NCBI GenBank assembly: GCA_963788505.1
Contig: CAWBGY010000008.1
Coordinates: 62,001 to 126,000 of the forward strand
Origin: JAIQFF01 sp963788505
GTDB lineage: Bacteria; Acidobacteriota; Terriglobia; Terriglobales; Acidobacteriaceae
Direction: 5' to 3'
DNA length: 64,000 nucleotides
Part shown: one piece after another, positions 1 through 9,545 of the stretch
How the letters are laid out: every line of letters starts with the position of its first letter
Numbering within the stretch: position 1 is the stretch's first letter
Notes under the pieces: generated by a model
What the model was told of the DNA's origin: nothing
Databases searched by the model: none
Seen by the model: the letters and a program-made list of their open reading frames with translations, nothing else
Made by a program: the position numbers and the translations under genes

Positions 1-522
1 CGGCAGCGGGTCGAGGGTGGTGTCGGCGTCCCAATGAATGAAGCCGCTAAAGGGCCGCTGGCTGCGATTCGGCGGATTCAGATTGGCGCGGTCAATCGTG
101 ACCCAGAGTTTTTCGTTGTCCCATATATCCACGAAGGCGTCATAGATGCGCGGGTATTGCCGGTTGTCCCACAAATACTGATGGTTGTAGATCTCCACCA
201 TGCCGCTGTTGTTCAACTCTTTCATGGCATGGTCGCGCAGCTGGTCCTTGTACCAGGTGGAGGGATCGGCGGGATTCATCTCCTGAAATTCCCAGAGCAG
301 ATCGACCAGCCGCTTCACGTTTTCGGCAGGGACCGCCTGCCTGACCACCACGTAGCCGCGCGTGATCCAGTGCTTCCAGTCGTCTTGCGAGAGCACGCGC
401 AGGGGCAGAGTTTTCTGGATGTCGCGCAGCTGGGTTTCGGCGACGTAGGCTACGCTGGCATTTCCCGGGCGGTTGTCTCCGTAGGCATAACGATCAACCG
501 TGGATTTCAGCTTGTCCGGCAT
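1..522 (-). CDS. Phytanoyl-CoA dioxygenase (PhyH) family protein, 3' end cut by window edge
   Basis: The open frame runs from an ATG at 520-522 to the window edge, giving 174 residues. An AGGAGG ribosome site lies just upstream (531-536). Near the visible end is GFIHWDAD, the His-x-Asp iron-binding motif of Fe(II)/2-oxoglutarate dioxygenases. An earlier stretch, WITRGYVVVRQAV, resembles the start of PhyH domains (an entry into a 'rising' strand followed by an AENVKRLVDLL helix). The distal His and the 2-oxoglutarate-binding Arg lie beyond the window. The substrate cannot be told. Dioxygenase family is likely; the specific reaction is unknown. Confidence 0.75.
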   Translation of the reverse strand, partial: MPDKLKSTVDRYAYGDNRPGNASVAYVAETQLRDIQKTLPLRVLSQDDWKHWITRGYVVVRQAVPAENVKRLVDLLWEFQEMNPADPSTWYKDQLRDHAMKELNNSGMVEIYNHQYLWDNRQYPRIYDAFVDIWDNEKLWVTIDRANLNPPNRSQRPFSGFIHWDADTTLDPLP

Positions 523-577
523 GGCTCGCACCTCCTGGGGAACAATGTCGTTCCCCTTGCCATGACATTGCCGCCCC

Positions 578-606
578 TGCGCGAGCGGGACGCTCGCGCC
601 TACATC
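578..606. repeat. Short palindromic repeat (type D, GCGAGCGGGACGCTCGC)
   Basis: The hairpin GCGCGAGCGGGACGCTCGCGC is followed by CTACAT. The same unit recurs at 34.9 kb and 41.6 kb. The copy overlaps the stop codon of mscL (605-607) and could fold as a 3' end hairpin for that transcript. Confidence 0.6.
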
Positions 607-1021
607 AGGCGGCGCGCGCCGCCAGGGGCTGGGTGCAGAAGCCGCAGCGCCGGGCGTCGATCGGAATCTCGTTCAGACATTCCGGACACTTTTTGGTCGT
701 GGGATCGGCTGGCACGGGCGCCTTGCGCATCCGGGCGACCAATGCATTGATTGGCGTTACCACAAAGAAATACACCGTGGCCGCGATCAACAGAAATGAA
801 ACCACGGCATTGATGAAATCGCCGACCGGAAAAACCGTGCTGCCGATGGTAAAGCTGATCGCCGAGAAATCCGGCTTGCCCACCAGAGCAGCAATGAGCG
901 GGGTAAGCAGGTCCTTGGTCAAGGCGGTCACTACCGACCCGAAGGCCACGCCGATGACAACACCCACCGCCAGGTCAACCACGTTGCCACGAAGAATGAA
1001 TTGCTTGAAGCCGCTAAGCAT
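605..1021 (-). CDS. mscL: Large-conductance mechanosensitive channel MscL with C-terminal zinc ribbon
   Basis: The 138-residue protein starts with the conserved MscL N-terminal helix and first membrane segment (FILRGNVVDLAVGVVIGVAFG). A second membrane segment lies at about residues 68-98 (FINAVVSFLLIAATVYFFVV). MscL opens under membrane tension to release solutes in hypo-osmotic shock. The usual C-terminal helical bundle is replaced by a short tail with CPEC (112-115) and CGFC (126-129), a four-Cys zinc-ribbon-like knuckle. GGAGG lies upstream of the ATG. The stop codon falls inside a palindromic repeat. The family call is firm; zinc binding is inferred. Confidence 0.93.
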   Translation of the reverse strand: MLSGFKQFILRGNVVDLAVGVVIGVAFGSVVTALTKDLLTPLIAALVGKPDFSAISFTIGSTVFPVGDFINAVVSFLLIAATVYFFVVTPINALVARMRKAPVPADPTTKKCPECLNEIPIDARRCGFCTQPLAARAA

Positions 1022-1090
1022 GGAATGGAACCTCCAAAACGCAAGGCCGTTAATTTACGGCGTCAGTACGGGGTAGGTCAAGCCGAACCG

Positions 1091-1227
1091 GTGTGGGGCG
1101 GGCGCCCTCGCCCGCCGCTCTTGAAGTTGCTTCTGGCTCTGGAGATGTGTTGGTTACCGGGCGGCAAATCGACCTGCGCTGCAAATGGCGAAGTCCAAGG
1201 CTGCGGGCGAGGGCGCCCGCCCCACAC
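1091..1227. repeat. Paired inverted palindromic repeat (type A) between mscL and dnaN
   Basis: GTGTGGGGCGGGCGCCCTCG at the left end is mirrored at the right by CGAGGGCGCCCGCCCCACAC, about 95 bp apart. Each arm is itself palindromic (GGGCGCCC core). Copies of the same pair occur at 4389, 8250 (inside mnmE), 46424 and 52228. No coding potential was recognised. Confidence 0.8.
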
Positions 1228-1243
1228 AAACATAGGCACGATC

Positions 1244-2359
1244 TCAGATCCGCATGGGCATCACGATGTAGCGATACTTGTAATCTTCGCTGTCGGCGGG
1301 GCGGAGCTGACCGGCGGACTGGGGATCCTTGAATTCGAGTTTCACGTCGCCGGCGCCGACGGCCTTCAGGAAATCCAGAATGTATTGGGCATTGAAGCCG
1401 ACGGTCAGGGAGTCGCCCTGGTAGCTGGTTTCGAGCGAGTCTTCCGATTCGCCGGTTTCGGTCGAGGAGGCCGAGAGTTTCACTTCACCTTTTTCCAGCC
1501 GCAGGCGCACAGCCCGGGAACGCTCGTCAGCGAATTGCGCTACGCGGGAGATGGCCGCGCTCAGTTCGTTGCCAGCCAAGGTGACGCTCTTGTTGTTGTC
1601 CTTGGGCAAAACCGCTTCGTAGTTGGGGAATTGGCCGGTAAGCTGGCGCGAAGTCAGCAGCCGCTGTCCGATGCGGAAGTACAGTGTGGATTCGTCTTTT
1701 GCAAATTCGATGGTTTCGGCGTCGGTGGAATCGAGCAAGGACCGGAGTTCGTCCATGGCCTTTTTGGGGATCAGGGTCTTGAGCTCCCCGGAAACGCCCT
1801 CGAATTTTTCTCCGCTGCGTTCGATGTGCGCCAGGCGATGTCCGTCGGTCGCAACCATGGTGATGGATTCAGGCTTCAGTACCATCAACGCGCCGTTTAA
1901 CGTGTAGCGCGACTCTTCGCTGGCAATGGCGAATCCGGTTTTCGCAATCATGGCTCGCAGCACTTGCGCGGGAATCTTTACCACCCCGGCCGTGGGAAAT
2001 ACGGGCAGCGTGGGGAAATTCGAGCGCGCCATCCCTACCATCTTTGTGTTGGACCGCCCACAGCGGATGCTGATCCAGTGGTTTTCCAGCAGCTTGATGG
2101 TGATGTCTGCGTCCGGCAACAGCTTTACATAGTCGTGTAACTTGCGGGCCGGAATGGTGCAGGAGCCTTCCTTCTTGACCTTGGCATTGCACACGGTCCG
2201 CAAGCTCAGATCGAGGTCAGTGGCGGTAAGCGAAAGTCTGTCGCTCGAAGCTTCAAACAGGTAGTTTGAGAGGATTGGAATTGTGGTCTTTCGCTCCACC
2301 ACTCCCTGCGTCGCAGTCAGTTCTTTCAGGAGCTCACCCTTGCTGACTGTGATCTCCAT
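1244..2359 (-). CDS. dnaN: DNA polymerase III beta subunit (sliding clamp)
   Basis: The product is the ring-shaped processivity clamp that tethers DNA polymerase III to its template. It starts MEITVSKGELLKEL, aligning with the usual DnaN N terminus, and runs through the three clamp domains to a typical C terminus (YKYRYIVMPMRI). The length of 371 residues fits the family. I chose the ATG at 2359 because it matches the family start and has GGGAG 8 bases upstream. An in-frame ATG at 2401, also with GGGAG upstream, would add 14 residues. The gene is downstream of dnaA on the same strand. Confidence 0.95.
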   Translation of the reverse strand: MEITVSKGELLKELTATQGVVERKTTIPILSNYLFEASSDRLSLTATDLDLSLRTVCNAKVKKEGSCTIPARKLHDYVKLLPDADITIKLLENHWISIRCGRSNTKMVGMARSNFPTLPVFPTAGVVKIPAQVLRAMIAKTGFAIASEESRYTLNGALMVLKPESITMVATDGHRLAHIERSGEKFEGVSGELKTLIPKKAMDELRSLLDSTDAETIEFAKDESTLYFRIGQRLLTSRQLTGQFPNYEAVLPKDNNKSVTLAGNELSAAISRVAQFADERSRAVRLRLEKGEVKLSASSTETGESEDSLETSYQGDSLTVGFNAQYILDFLKAVGAGDVKLEFKDPQSAGQLRPADSEDYKYRYIVMPMRI

Positions 2360-2401
2360 GGTGGCAACTCCCGTGGCTGAGGCCAAAGCTTCTACCGGCA
2401 T

Positions 2402-2712
2402 AACCCAAATCTCCCGTCGAGCGGCGCTACGCTACTTTGAATGCTTCCCTTATACCAAAATAAAAACCTATAAAACCAGTAGTAACAGTAGAGGAGTCGT
2501 AAAAGTGGAAATCACGGCAAACTCTGCGCCCAACCGGGGTATGCGCCCATTCCTTCATGTCCAAAACTAGCCTGCCCGCTGGCGGAGATGAAGGTATCGT
2601 TTGGCCGTGCCTCACGAATACCACTGGATCTTGCACACCTTCCACACCTGATTCACAACGTCGACCAAGGAAGACCCTGCTGCTGAGTGGAAATCCGAGG
2701 GGCAGCCGCGAT
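2402..2712. other. Candidate replication origin (dnaA-dnaN intergenic region)
   Basis: This 311-base gap has no gene. At 2629-2657 three same-direction 9-mers ending in CACA (TCTTGCACA, CCTTCCACA, TGATTCACA) each deviate by one or two bases from the DnaA box TTWTNCACA. At 2477-2490 is CAGTAGTAACAGTA, which read 3' to 5' away from the boxes gives GAT-GAC-AAT-GAT, like a DnaA-trio. It borders the AT-rich 2450-2476. Order and polarity (dnaA, boxes, trio, AT-rich, dnaN) match the Bacillus subtilis unwinding region. The box-trio spacing of about 140 bp is longer than usual. Inference only. Confidence 0.4.
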
Positions 2713-4089
<1,377 letters not shown>

Positions 4090-4388
4090 AAAATAATTTT
4101 CGTGGGGCCGCGGCCAGGTCAGCACCCGGTATCAGAACCTTTGCAGCAAAAATGCTTTCAATTTCCAGCGCCGAACGAGCCTTGCTTCCGGGGCCGCTTG
4201 CGCCAGGCTAAGAAAATTTCTGTAAGCTGGATCAGTCCGGCATGGTAGCACAAAATTTTTCCGTTTGTGGGAATCTTGTCTGCGGACTTTTTCTCTTTCG
4301 TATGATTCAGAACCCTAACCAAACCTTCTGTCAAGTGTTCAACTTATAACTGTCGCGCGAGTGGTGCAGAAATTCGAGGAATTCGTGA

Positions 4389-4530
4389 GGGGCGGGCGCC
4401 CTCGCCCGCCGCTTCTGATTTTGACTCTGGTATTTTCCGCTCGGCGGCGGCCGCGTAGCCCTGCGGGAAGGGAAAATTCCAGAAGCAGCAGCAACGGCAA
4501 AAGCGGCGGGCGCGGCCGCCCGCCCCACAT
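4389..4530. repeat. Paired inverted palindromic repeat (type A) between dnaA and rpmH
   Basis: The left arm GGGGCGGGCGCCCTCGCCCG and the right arm CGGGCGCGGCCGCCCGCCCC enclose about 95 bases with a further internal inverted pair (TTTTCC and GGAAAA). It occupies most of the dnaA-rpmH gap; the rest (4090-4388) shows no gene and no exact DnaA box. Confidence 0.75.
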
Positions 4531-4626
4531 CCTTCACTCTTTCCCGGTTTGCCCGGCTGCGTGCACTCATTTATACTTCTCATTCGCTTTCAAAGAGACC
4601 CAGTTCATGAGGAGCAGCGATTTTTC

Positions 4627-4782
4627 ATGCCCAAGCGCACATTCCAGCCCAACCGTCGTCACCGCTCGAAGACGCACGGATTTCGTACGCGGATGAAGAC
4701 CAAGGCCGGCCGCGCGGTAATTTCGCGGCGGCGCGCCAAGGGCCGCAAGCGGGTGTCGGTGAAACCCGGCTTCCGTGAGTAG
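4627..4782 (+). CDS. rpmH: 50S ribosomal protein L34
   Basis: This 51-residue basic protein of the large ribosomal subunit starts MPKRTFQPNRRHRSKTHGF and ends VSVKPGFRE, matching L34 throughout. The ATG at 4627 is the family start; GAGGAG lies about 12 bases upstream. It is followed closely by rnpA, yidD and yidC, the standard bacterial order, so it probably heads that operon. Confidence 0.97.
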   Translation: MPKRTFQPNRRHRSKTHGFRTRMKTKAGRAVISRRRAKGRKRVSVKPGFRE

Positions 4783-4870
4783 TGTTTCTTCCTTTCCGGA
4801 ATCCGCGGAAGCTTCGCAACCTGGGTTGAGACGTGGGGTGAACGCTCTCGCGGCGAACGGCGGCACCGAC

Positions 4871-5242
4871 ATGTCCGTATCCGGCAAGCGCAGCCAGTTC
4901 CCACGCAGCGTACGTTTGCTCCGGCACGCGGATTTTGAGCGAGTGTACAAGCAGGGGCGCCGGCATTTCGCCGCCCACATGACTGTGTTTTACCTGCCGT
5001 GCGAGAAATCCGAGCGCGCGCGCGTCGGATTTACGGTGGGAAAAGTGTTGGGCGGCGCGGTGGTGCGCAATCGCATGAAGCGGCGCCTGCGGGAGGCGGT
5101 TCGATTGCACGGGATGATTCCGGCGGCTGTCGATATCGTGATCAATCCCAAGAAGTCGCTCCTGACCGCCGCGTTTGCCGATGTGCAGCGCGAGATTCGG
5201 CGGGCGTTTGAAGTCATCGAAAAGTCGTCAGGAAAAAGATGA
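4871..5242 (+). CDS. rnpA: Ribonuclease P protein component
   Basis: The protein cofactor of RNase P helps the catalytic RNA remove 5' leaders from pre-tRNAs. The 123-residue product has the family core: LLRHADFERVYKQGR, then GFTVGKVLGGAVVRNRMKRRLRE, the RNR motif that contacts P RNA. The ATG at 4871 gives the usual length. A GTG at 4775 overlapping rpmH would add 32 residues without family similarity. The stop overlaps the yidD start (ATGA). Confidence 0.93.
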   Translation: MSVSGKRSQFPRSVRLLRHADFERVYKQGRRHFAAHMTVFYLPCEKSERARVGFTVGKVLGGAVVRNRMKRRLREAVRLHGMIPAAVDIVINPKKSLLTAAFADVQREIRRAFEVIEKSSGKR

Positions 5243-5538
5243 ACCTCAAAGCCAGAAGTTTCGTGCTCTCGGTGTTGCGCGGATACAAGTGGGCGCTCTC
5301 GCCACTGTTGCCGCCGGCCTGCCGGTACGTGCCCACCTGCTCCGAGTACGCCATGGAAGCGGTAGACCGCTATGGTGTGTTGCGGGGCGGAGTGATGGCT
5401 ATGTGGCGGGTGCTCCGCTGCCATCCTTTTGTACCGGGCGGTTACGATCCGGTGGTGAAGGTATCCGCCGCAAAATCCAACGCTAACGGTGTAACGTCGT
5501 GCGCAACGCCGCCTGCCAATTACGCGGTCACTGAGTAG
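5239..5538 (+). CDS. yidD: Membrane protein insertion efficiency factor YidD
   Basis: This small basic protein assists YidC-dependent membrane insertion. The 99 residues contain the conserved core: RGYKWALSPLL, RYVPTCSEYAMEA with its cysteine, and CHPFVPGGYDPV. The last 25 residues after the core are unconserved. The start overlaps the rnpA stop by four bases and yidC follows within 6 bases, so translation is probably coupled. Confidence 0.94.
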   Translation: MNLKARSFVLSVLRGYKWALSPLLPPACRYVPTCSEYAMEAVDRYGVLRGGVMAMWRVLRCHPFVPGGYDPVVKVSAAKSNANGVTSCATPPANYAVTE

Positions 5539-5543
5539 CGAAT

Positions 5544-7319
5544 TTGCCTGACTTCAACAATCCTCAACAAGATCCCGGGATGGAGCGCCGGCTGCTCCTG
5601 GTGTTCGCGCTCACCTTCCTGGTGATTATTCTGTTCCAACCCCTGCTGAAGAAGTATTTGCCCCAGAGCGCGGCGCCGGCGACGCCGGCAACTCCGGCCG
5701 CGGCCCAGCCTTCCGCTCAACCGGCTGTGCCGGCGCCTGCAGCCGCGGCCCCCCAGGCGCCGGTTCCCGCCGCAGGCGTCACCAAGCAAGCGGCGGCGGA
5801 AGCGGAAACGGTCATCGAAAACGATCTTTATCGCGTGACCTTCACCAACCGCGGCGGCCTGGTCAAGTCCTGGATTCTTAAAAAGTACAACGACGATCAG
5901 GGCAAGCCGCTGGAGCTGGTCAGCAAAGCCGCTGAGCAGTACGGCTACCCAATGTCGCTCTGGACTTACGACGAGGTCCAGCGCAACAAGATCAACTCCG
6001 CGCTCTATGTCGTGACCTCTGATCACGGAGGGACCGCTTCGAAGATCGGCCCTGGAGTAATCCACGCTCCTGCTGACATCACTTTCGAATACGCTGACGG
6101 GGACGTGGCGGTCCGCAAGACCCTGAGTTTTGATCACACTTACGAGGTGCACCTCGAAACCTCGGTGGTTTCCAAGGGCAGCCAGGTCACGGCCTTTCCC
6201 ATGTGGCCGGCCGGTTTCGGCGATCAGTCCAGCCCGTCCTCCTATGCCGGCAGCAGCATCGAGCACCAGTACAACGACAAGACCGAGCGCCTCGCGATCA
6301 AGAAGGTAAGCGGCGGGGCCACATTGCAGGGCCCGTTCAACTGGGCCGGCGTGGTGGACCAATATTTCGCCGCGGTCTTTCTGCCTGATGACATCCAGAA
6401 CGCGGCCATCGTCACTCTGCGGCATCAGATTGAGGTGCCCAAGGACGCGCGCAATCCCAAGCCCAACGAAACGATCAAGGAAGACGTTCTGGGAGTGGGC
6501 GTGGGCAACCTTCACGGCCCCACGGTGGAACGGGTGTATGTCGGGCCCAAGTCACTCGGGGTTCTGGAGGCGGTGTCGGTTCCGACCCTGACCGGCGCGC
6601 CGCCGGACTTGCGCGCCCTGATCAACTTTGGTTTCTTCGGGATCATAGCCCGCCCGTTGTTCCTCTGGCTGAAGTGGACTTATGGGTGGATGCATAACTG
6701 GGGCTGGGCCATCGTGGTCCAGACACTGATCATCAATGTGGCCCTGTTGCCGCTGCGTATCTCCAGCATGAAATCGGCGCTGAAGATGCAGAAGGTGGCG
6801 CCGCAAATCAAGGCCATCCAGGAAAAGTACAAGAAATACAGCATGCGCGATCCGCGCAAGCAGGAGATGAATCAGGAAGTCTCCGCTTTGTACAAGGCGG
6901 AGGGCGTAAATCCGGTGGGCGGTTGTCTGCCCATGGTCATCCAGATGCCATTCCTGTTCGCCTACTACAGCATGCTGGGCGCGGCCCTGGACCTGCGGCA
7001 GGCGCATTGGCTCTGGATCCGGGACCTCTCCTCGCCCGACCCATGGCATCTGTTGCCCATCGGCATTATCATCACCATGCTGCTGACTCAGCGCATGACG
7101 CCGCAACCGGGGATGGACCCGTCGCAGCAAAAAATGATGACCTTCATGATGCCGCTGATGCTGGGCGTCATCAGCTGGAACCTGGCCGCCGGCTTGTGCC
7201 TGTACTGGTCCGAAGGCAATCTGGTCGCAATTGTGCAGCAGGCAGTGATGAATCGCACCAGCCTGGGCCGGGAGATGCGGGAGATTGCGCTGAAGAGGGC
7301 GAGGAAGAAAGAGAAATAA
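5544..7319 (+). CDS. yidC: Membrane protein insertase YidC
   Basis: YidC inserts and folds inner-membrane proteins with or without SecYEG. The 591-residue product begins with a membrane anchor (ERRLLLVFALTFLVIILF), then an Ala/Pro-rich linker (about residues 45-80), a periplasmic beta-domain, and the conserved core starting WTYGWMHNWGWAIVVQTL with GGCLPMVIQMPFLFA and LYWSEGNLVAIVQQ near the C terminus. The TTG at 5544 gives a 12-residue lead-in; an ATG at 5580 (MERRLLL) is the alternative. Confidence 0.95.
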   Translation: MPDFNNPQQDPGMERRLLLVFALTFLVIILFQPLLKKYLPQSAAPATPATPAAAQPSAQPAVPAPAAAAPQAPVPAAGVTKQAAAEAETVIENDLYRVTFTNRGGLVKSWILKKYNDDQGKPLELVSKAAEQYGYPMSLWTYDEVQRNKINSALYVVTSDHGGTASKIGPGVIHAPADITFEYADGDVAVRKTLSFDHTYEVHLETSVVSKGSQVTAFPMWPAGFGDQSSPSSYAGSSIEHQYNDKTERLAIKKVSGGATLQGPFNWAGVVDQYFAAVFLPDDIQNAAIVTLRHQIEVPKDARNPKPNETIKEDVLGVGVGNLHGPTVERVYVGPKSLGVLEAVSVPTLTGAPPDLRALINFGFFGIIARPLFLWLKWTYGWMHNWGWAIVVQTLIINVALLPLRISSMKSALKMQKVAPQIKAIQEKYKKYSMRDPRKQEMNQEVSALYKAEGVNPVGGCLPMVIQMPFLFAYYSMLGAALDLRQAHWLWIRDLSSPDPWHLLPIGIIITMLLTQRMTPQPGMDPSQQKMMTFMMPLMLGVISWNLAAGLCLYWSEGNLVAIVQQAVMNRTSLGREMREIALKRARKKEK

Positions 7320-7480
7320 GCTATTAGCTTTTAGCCTTTGGCTCTTAGCTTGAACCGCGGACCCCAAGGCTCGTTGCTAGATTGCAGAGTTGTGAAGGCA
7401 GAACATCAAACTGTTGTTTTTTCCGCGCAGCAAGCGTCAGAGGGTTGTAGCTAAGAGCTAAAAGCTAATCGCTGAGAGCT
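7320..7480. repeat. Inverted repeat of AGCTTTTAGC / GCTAAGAGC units
   Basis: TAGCTTTTAGCC...GGCTCTTAGC at 7322-7350 is mirrored by GCTAAGAGCTAAAAGC at 7450-7466. Similar GCTAAGAGCTAGGAGCTAAA sequence lies just before gyrA at 52435-52455. It fills the yidC-khpB gap. Confidence 0.6.
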
Positions 7481-7485
7481 TCTTT

Positions 7486-8025
7486 ATGTCCATTCCCGAC
7501 AAAATCGCCGCCGCCAACAAGATCAACGATCTGCTGAAAGGGATCGTCGCCAACGGCGGCTTGCGCCTGAAGTATCGCATCACCGTGGACCCGCCGCTGG
7601 CCGAGCAGCGGGACTGGGAACGCCCCGAAATCCTGGTGGAATTCGTTGGCCCGGATTCTCCCCTGCTGCTGGAACGGGGCGGCGAACTCCTGCGCTCCAT
7701 CGAATTTCTGGCTCTCGAAATGCTCCGCCTGCCGGGCAACGAGCATGAGAAAGTCTGTTTCGATTGCATGAACCATCGCGGCATGCGCCTGGAAGAGCTG
7801 CGCCTGGCCGCTGGCGTGGCTGCTGAAAGAGTGCGCAAGACGAACATGCCTTACGAGTTTGCGCCCATGTCCTCGCGCGAGCGCCGCATCGTCCACCTGG
7901 CTTTGCGCGACCAAGGCGACCTGCGCACCCAGAGCGAAGGCGAAGGCCTGCGCCGCTATGTGGTGGTGTATCCGGAGAACTACAAGGCCGCGGAGGCCAA
8001 GCCTCAGCGAAAAACCCTGCCCTGA
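7486..8025 (+). CDS. khpB: RNA-binding protein KhpB/Jag (KH-R3H)
   Basis: The 179-residue product has a KH-like region (about residues 30-85, ERPEILVEFVGPDSPLLL) and a C-terminal R3H domain (MSSRERRIVHLALRD followed by SEGEGLRRYVVVYP). KhpB, with KhpA, binds many transcripts and influences cell division and envelope growth in Gram-positive bacteria; here the role is unknown. The N-terminal Jag_N domain of longer homologues is absent. It lies between yidC and mnmE, the usual place for jag. Confidence 0.85.
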   Translation: MSIPDKIAAANKINDLLKGIVANGGLRLKYRITVDPPLAEQRDWERPEILVEFVGPDSPLLLERGGELLRSIEFLALEMLRLPGNEHEKVCFDCMNHRGMRLEELRLAAGVAAERVRKTNMPYEFAPMSSRERRIVHLALRDQGDLRTQSEGEGLRRYVVVYPENYKAAEAKPQRKTLP

Positions 8026-8081
8026 TGGGATGCTCTCCGATTCTCTGAAACGGGCTGCCGTTACCCGCTTACAATCTCCCC

Positions 8082-9542
8082 TTGAACCTCGACGACACCA
8101 TCGTCGCTATTGCCACCCCGCCCGCTCGTGGAGGGATTGGCGTAGTCCGTATCGCGGGGCCTGAGGCACGCACCATTGCGGCTCCCATGCTGCGTTTGAA
8201 GCATGAACTTGAACCCGGGCGAGCGGTATTTGGGGACCTAGTGGAGCCATGTGGGGCGGCCCCCCTCGCCCGCCTGGAAGCCGGCAGTGGCTCAGAGGCA
8301 GAAGTACAAAACCAGTGGGCGGGGGCGCCCGCTCCACACCCTCACTCTCCCAGTCACGAACAGCGCATCGACGAAGTTGTCGTCACCTACTTCGCCAAAC
8401 CCCACTCCTACACCACCGACGACATCGTCGAGATCTCCGCCCACGGTTCGCCGGTGGTCCTGCGACATATTGTGGAGCTGGCTCTGGCCCGAGGCGCCCG
8501 CCTGGCTGAGCCTGGCGAATTTACCATGCGCGCATTCCTCAACGGGCGCATCGACCTTACGCAGGCCGAAGCGGTGCGCGATCTGATCGAATCGCAGACA
8601 CTTTATCAGGCCAAGGTCGCAGCCCAGCAGCTAGAAGGCGCGCTCTCCCGCCGCCTGCAGCCATTCAAACAGAAACTGGTAGAGCTGATCGCTCTGCTCG
8701 AGGCCGGCATTGACTTCGCCGAGGACGACGTGTCGGTCCTCCCGCCGGAACAAATCCTCGAGCATCTGTCTGCGATGCGAGCGCCGCTCGAACAGCTGGC
8801 CGCGTCGTTCGCCTTTGGCAAGCTGGTCCATGAGGGACTGACGCTCGCCATCGTGGGCCGGCCCAACGTGGGCAAATCAAGCCTGTTCAATCGGCTGGTG
8901 GAGAGTGACCGGGCGATCGTCACGGCCACGCCCGGAACTACCCGCGATCTGGTGACCGAAACAGTTGCGCTGGGCGGCATTCCAGTAAAGCTGGTAGATA
9001 CGGCCGGTATTCGCAGTGCCCTGGATGAAGCAGAAGGCATTGGCATTCGCAAGTCCATGGAAGCGCTTGCGGACGCAGATCTGGTGCTGGTGGTGCTGGA
9101 TTCCTCCGCGCCGGCCGGGGCGGAAGATCTCCAGTTGATTGAACTGGTAGCTCAGCGGCCGGCAATGCTGGTGGAAAACAAATCAGATAAGGCCAGTTCG
9201 CAGTTTCGAGTTCCCGGTTCCCCGTTGCGGAGGGTTCGGGTATCGGCGCTGACCGCGGAAGGCATTCCCGAGCTGCGAGCCGAGATACTGCGCCATGTGG
9301 GGGGAGAATTCGAGGGAGGAGTTGAAACTGGTTTTCTTACCAACGCGCGTCATCAGGGCTTGGTACACGATTCGCTGGCCGGGCTCGATGCCACCGCCTC
9401 CGCGGTGCGGAGTAAGGTCCCACACGAGATGGTTCTGCTCGATCTCTATAACGCGCTGCGTCCACTCGATGAGATGACCGGGGCCACCACTAACGACGAC
9501 ATCCTCAATTTGATCTTCAGCCGGTTCTGTATCGGAAAGTAG
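8082..9542 (+). CDS. mnmE: tRNA uridine-5-carboxymethylaminomethyl(34) synthesis GTPase MnmE
   Basis: MnmE with MnmG modifies the wobble uridine of certain tRNAs. The product has the folate-binding N-terminal domain (DDTIVAIATPPARGGIGVVRIAG), a helical domain, the inserted G domain (GRPNVGKSS P-loop, TTRD, DTAG) and the invariant C-terminal FCIGK. The start is a TTG at 8082. Residues 57-86 are encoded by a 90-bp type A repeat inserted in frame, between FGDLVEP and RIDEVVVTYF, where ordinary MnmE proteins have a short loop. Everything else looks intact, so the insertion is probably tolerated. Confidence 0.95.
   Translation: MNLDDTIVAIATPPARGGIGVVRIAGPEARTIAAPMLRLKHELEPGRAVFGDLVEPCGAAPLARLEAGSGSEAEVQNQWAGAPAPHPHSPSHEQRIDEVVVTYFAKPHSYTTDDIVEISAHGSPVVLRHIVELALARGARLAEPGEFTMRAFLNGRIDLTQAEAVRDLIESQTLYQAKVAAQQLEGALSRRLQPFKQKLVELIALLEAGIDFAEDDVSVLPPEQILEHLSAMRAPLEQLAASFAFGKLVHEGLTLAIVGRPNVGKSSLFNRLVESDRAIVTATPGTTRDLVTETVALGGIPVKLVDTAGIRSALDEAEGIGIRKSMEALADADLVLVVLDSSAPAGAEDLQLIELVAQRPAMLVENKSDKASSQFRVPGSPLRRVRVSALTAEGIPELRAEILRHVGGEFEGGVETGFLTNARHQGLVHDSLAGLDATASAVRSKVPHEMVLLDLYNALRPLDEMTGATTNDDILNLIFSRFCIGK
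8250..8339. repeat. Type A palindromic repeat pair inserted in frame in mnmE
   Basis: TGTGGGGCGGCCCCCCTCGC at the left end and GGGCGGGGGCGCCCGCTCCA near the right are the two arms of the type A element also seen at 1091, 4389, 46424 and 52228. The element is 90 bases (30 codons), starts exactly on a codon boundary and has no stop in the mnmE frame. Confidence 0.8.
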
Positions 9543-9545
9543 AGT

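Noticed and set aside
34..750. Long plus-strand ORF at the left edge
   Set aside because: It mirrors the minus-strand PhyH-like gene and mscL, which have clear motifs and ribosome sites.
4090..4388. Origin in the dnaA-rpmH gap
   Set aside because: No exact or near DnaA box cluster was found, only a single weak TTTGTGGGAAT; the dnaA-dnaN gap is a better candidate.
4331..4600. Several overlapping ORFs before rpmH
   Set aside because: They translate the type A palindromic repeat in different frames; the recurring peptides (GGRGRPP, AGEGARP) appear wherever a repeat copy occurs.
7320..7485. Possible CRISPR-like array before khpB
   Set aside because: The repeated units are an inverted pair with variable spacing and no regular spacers.
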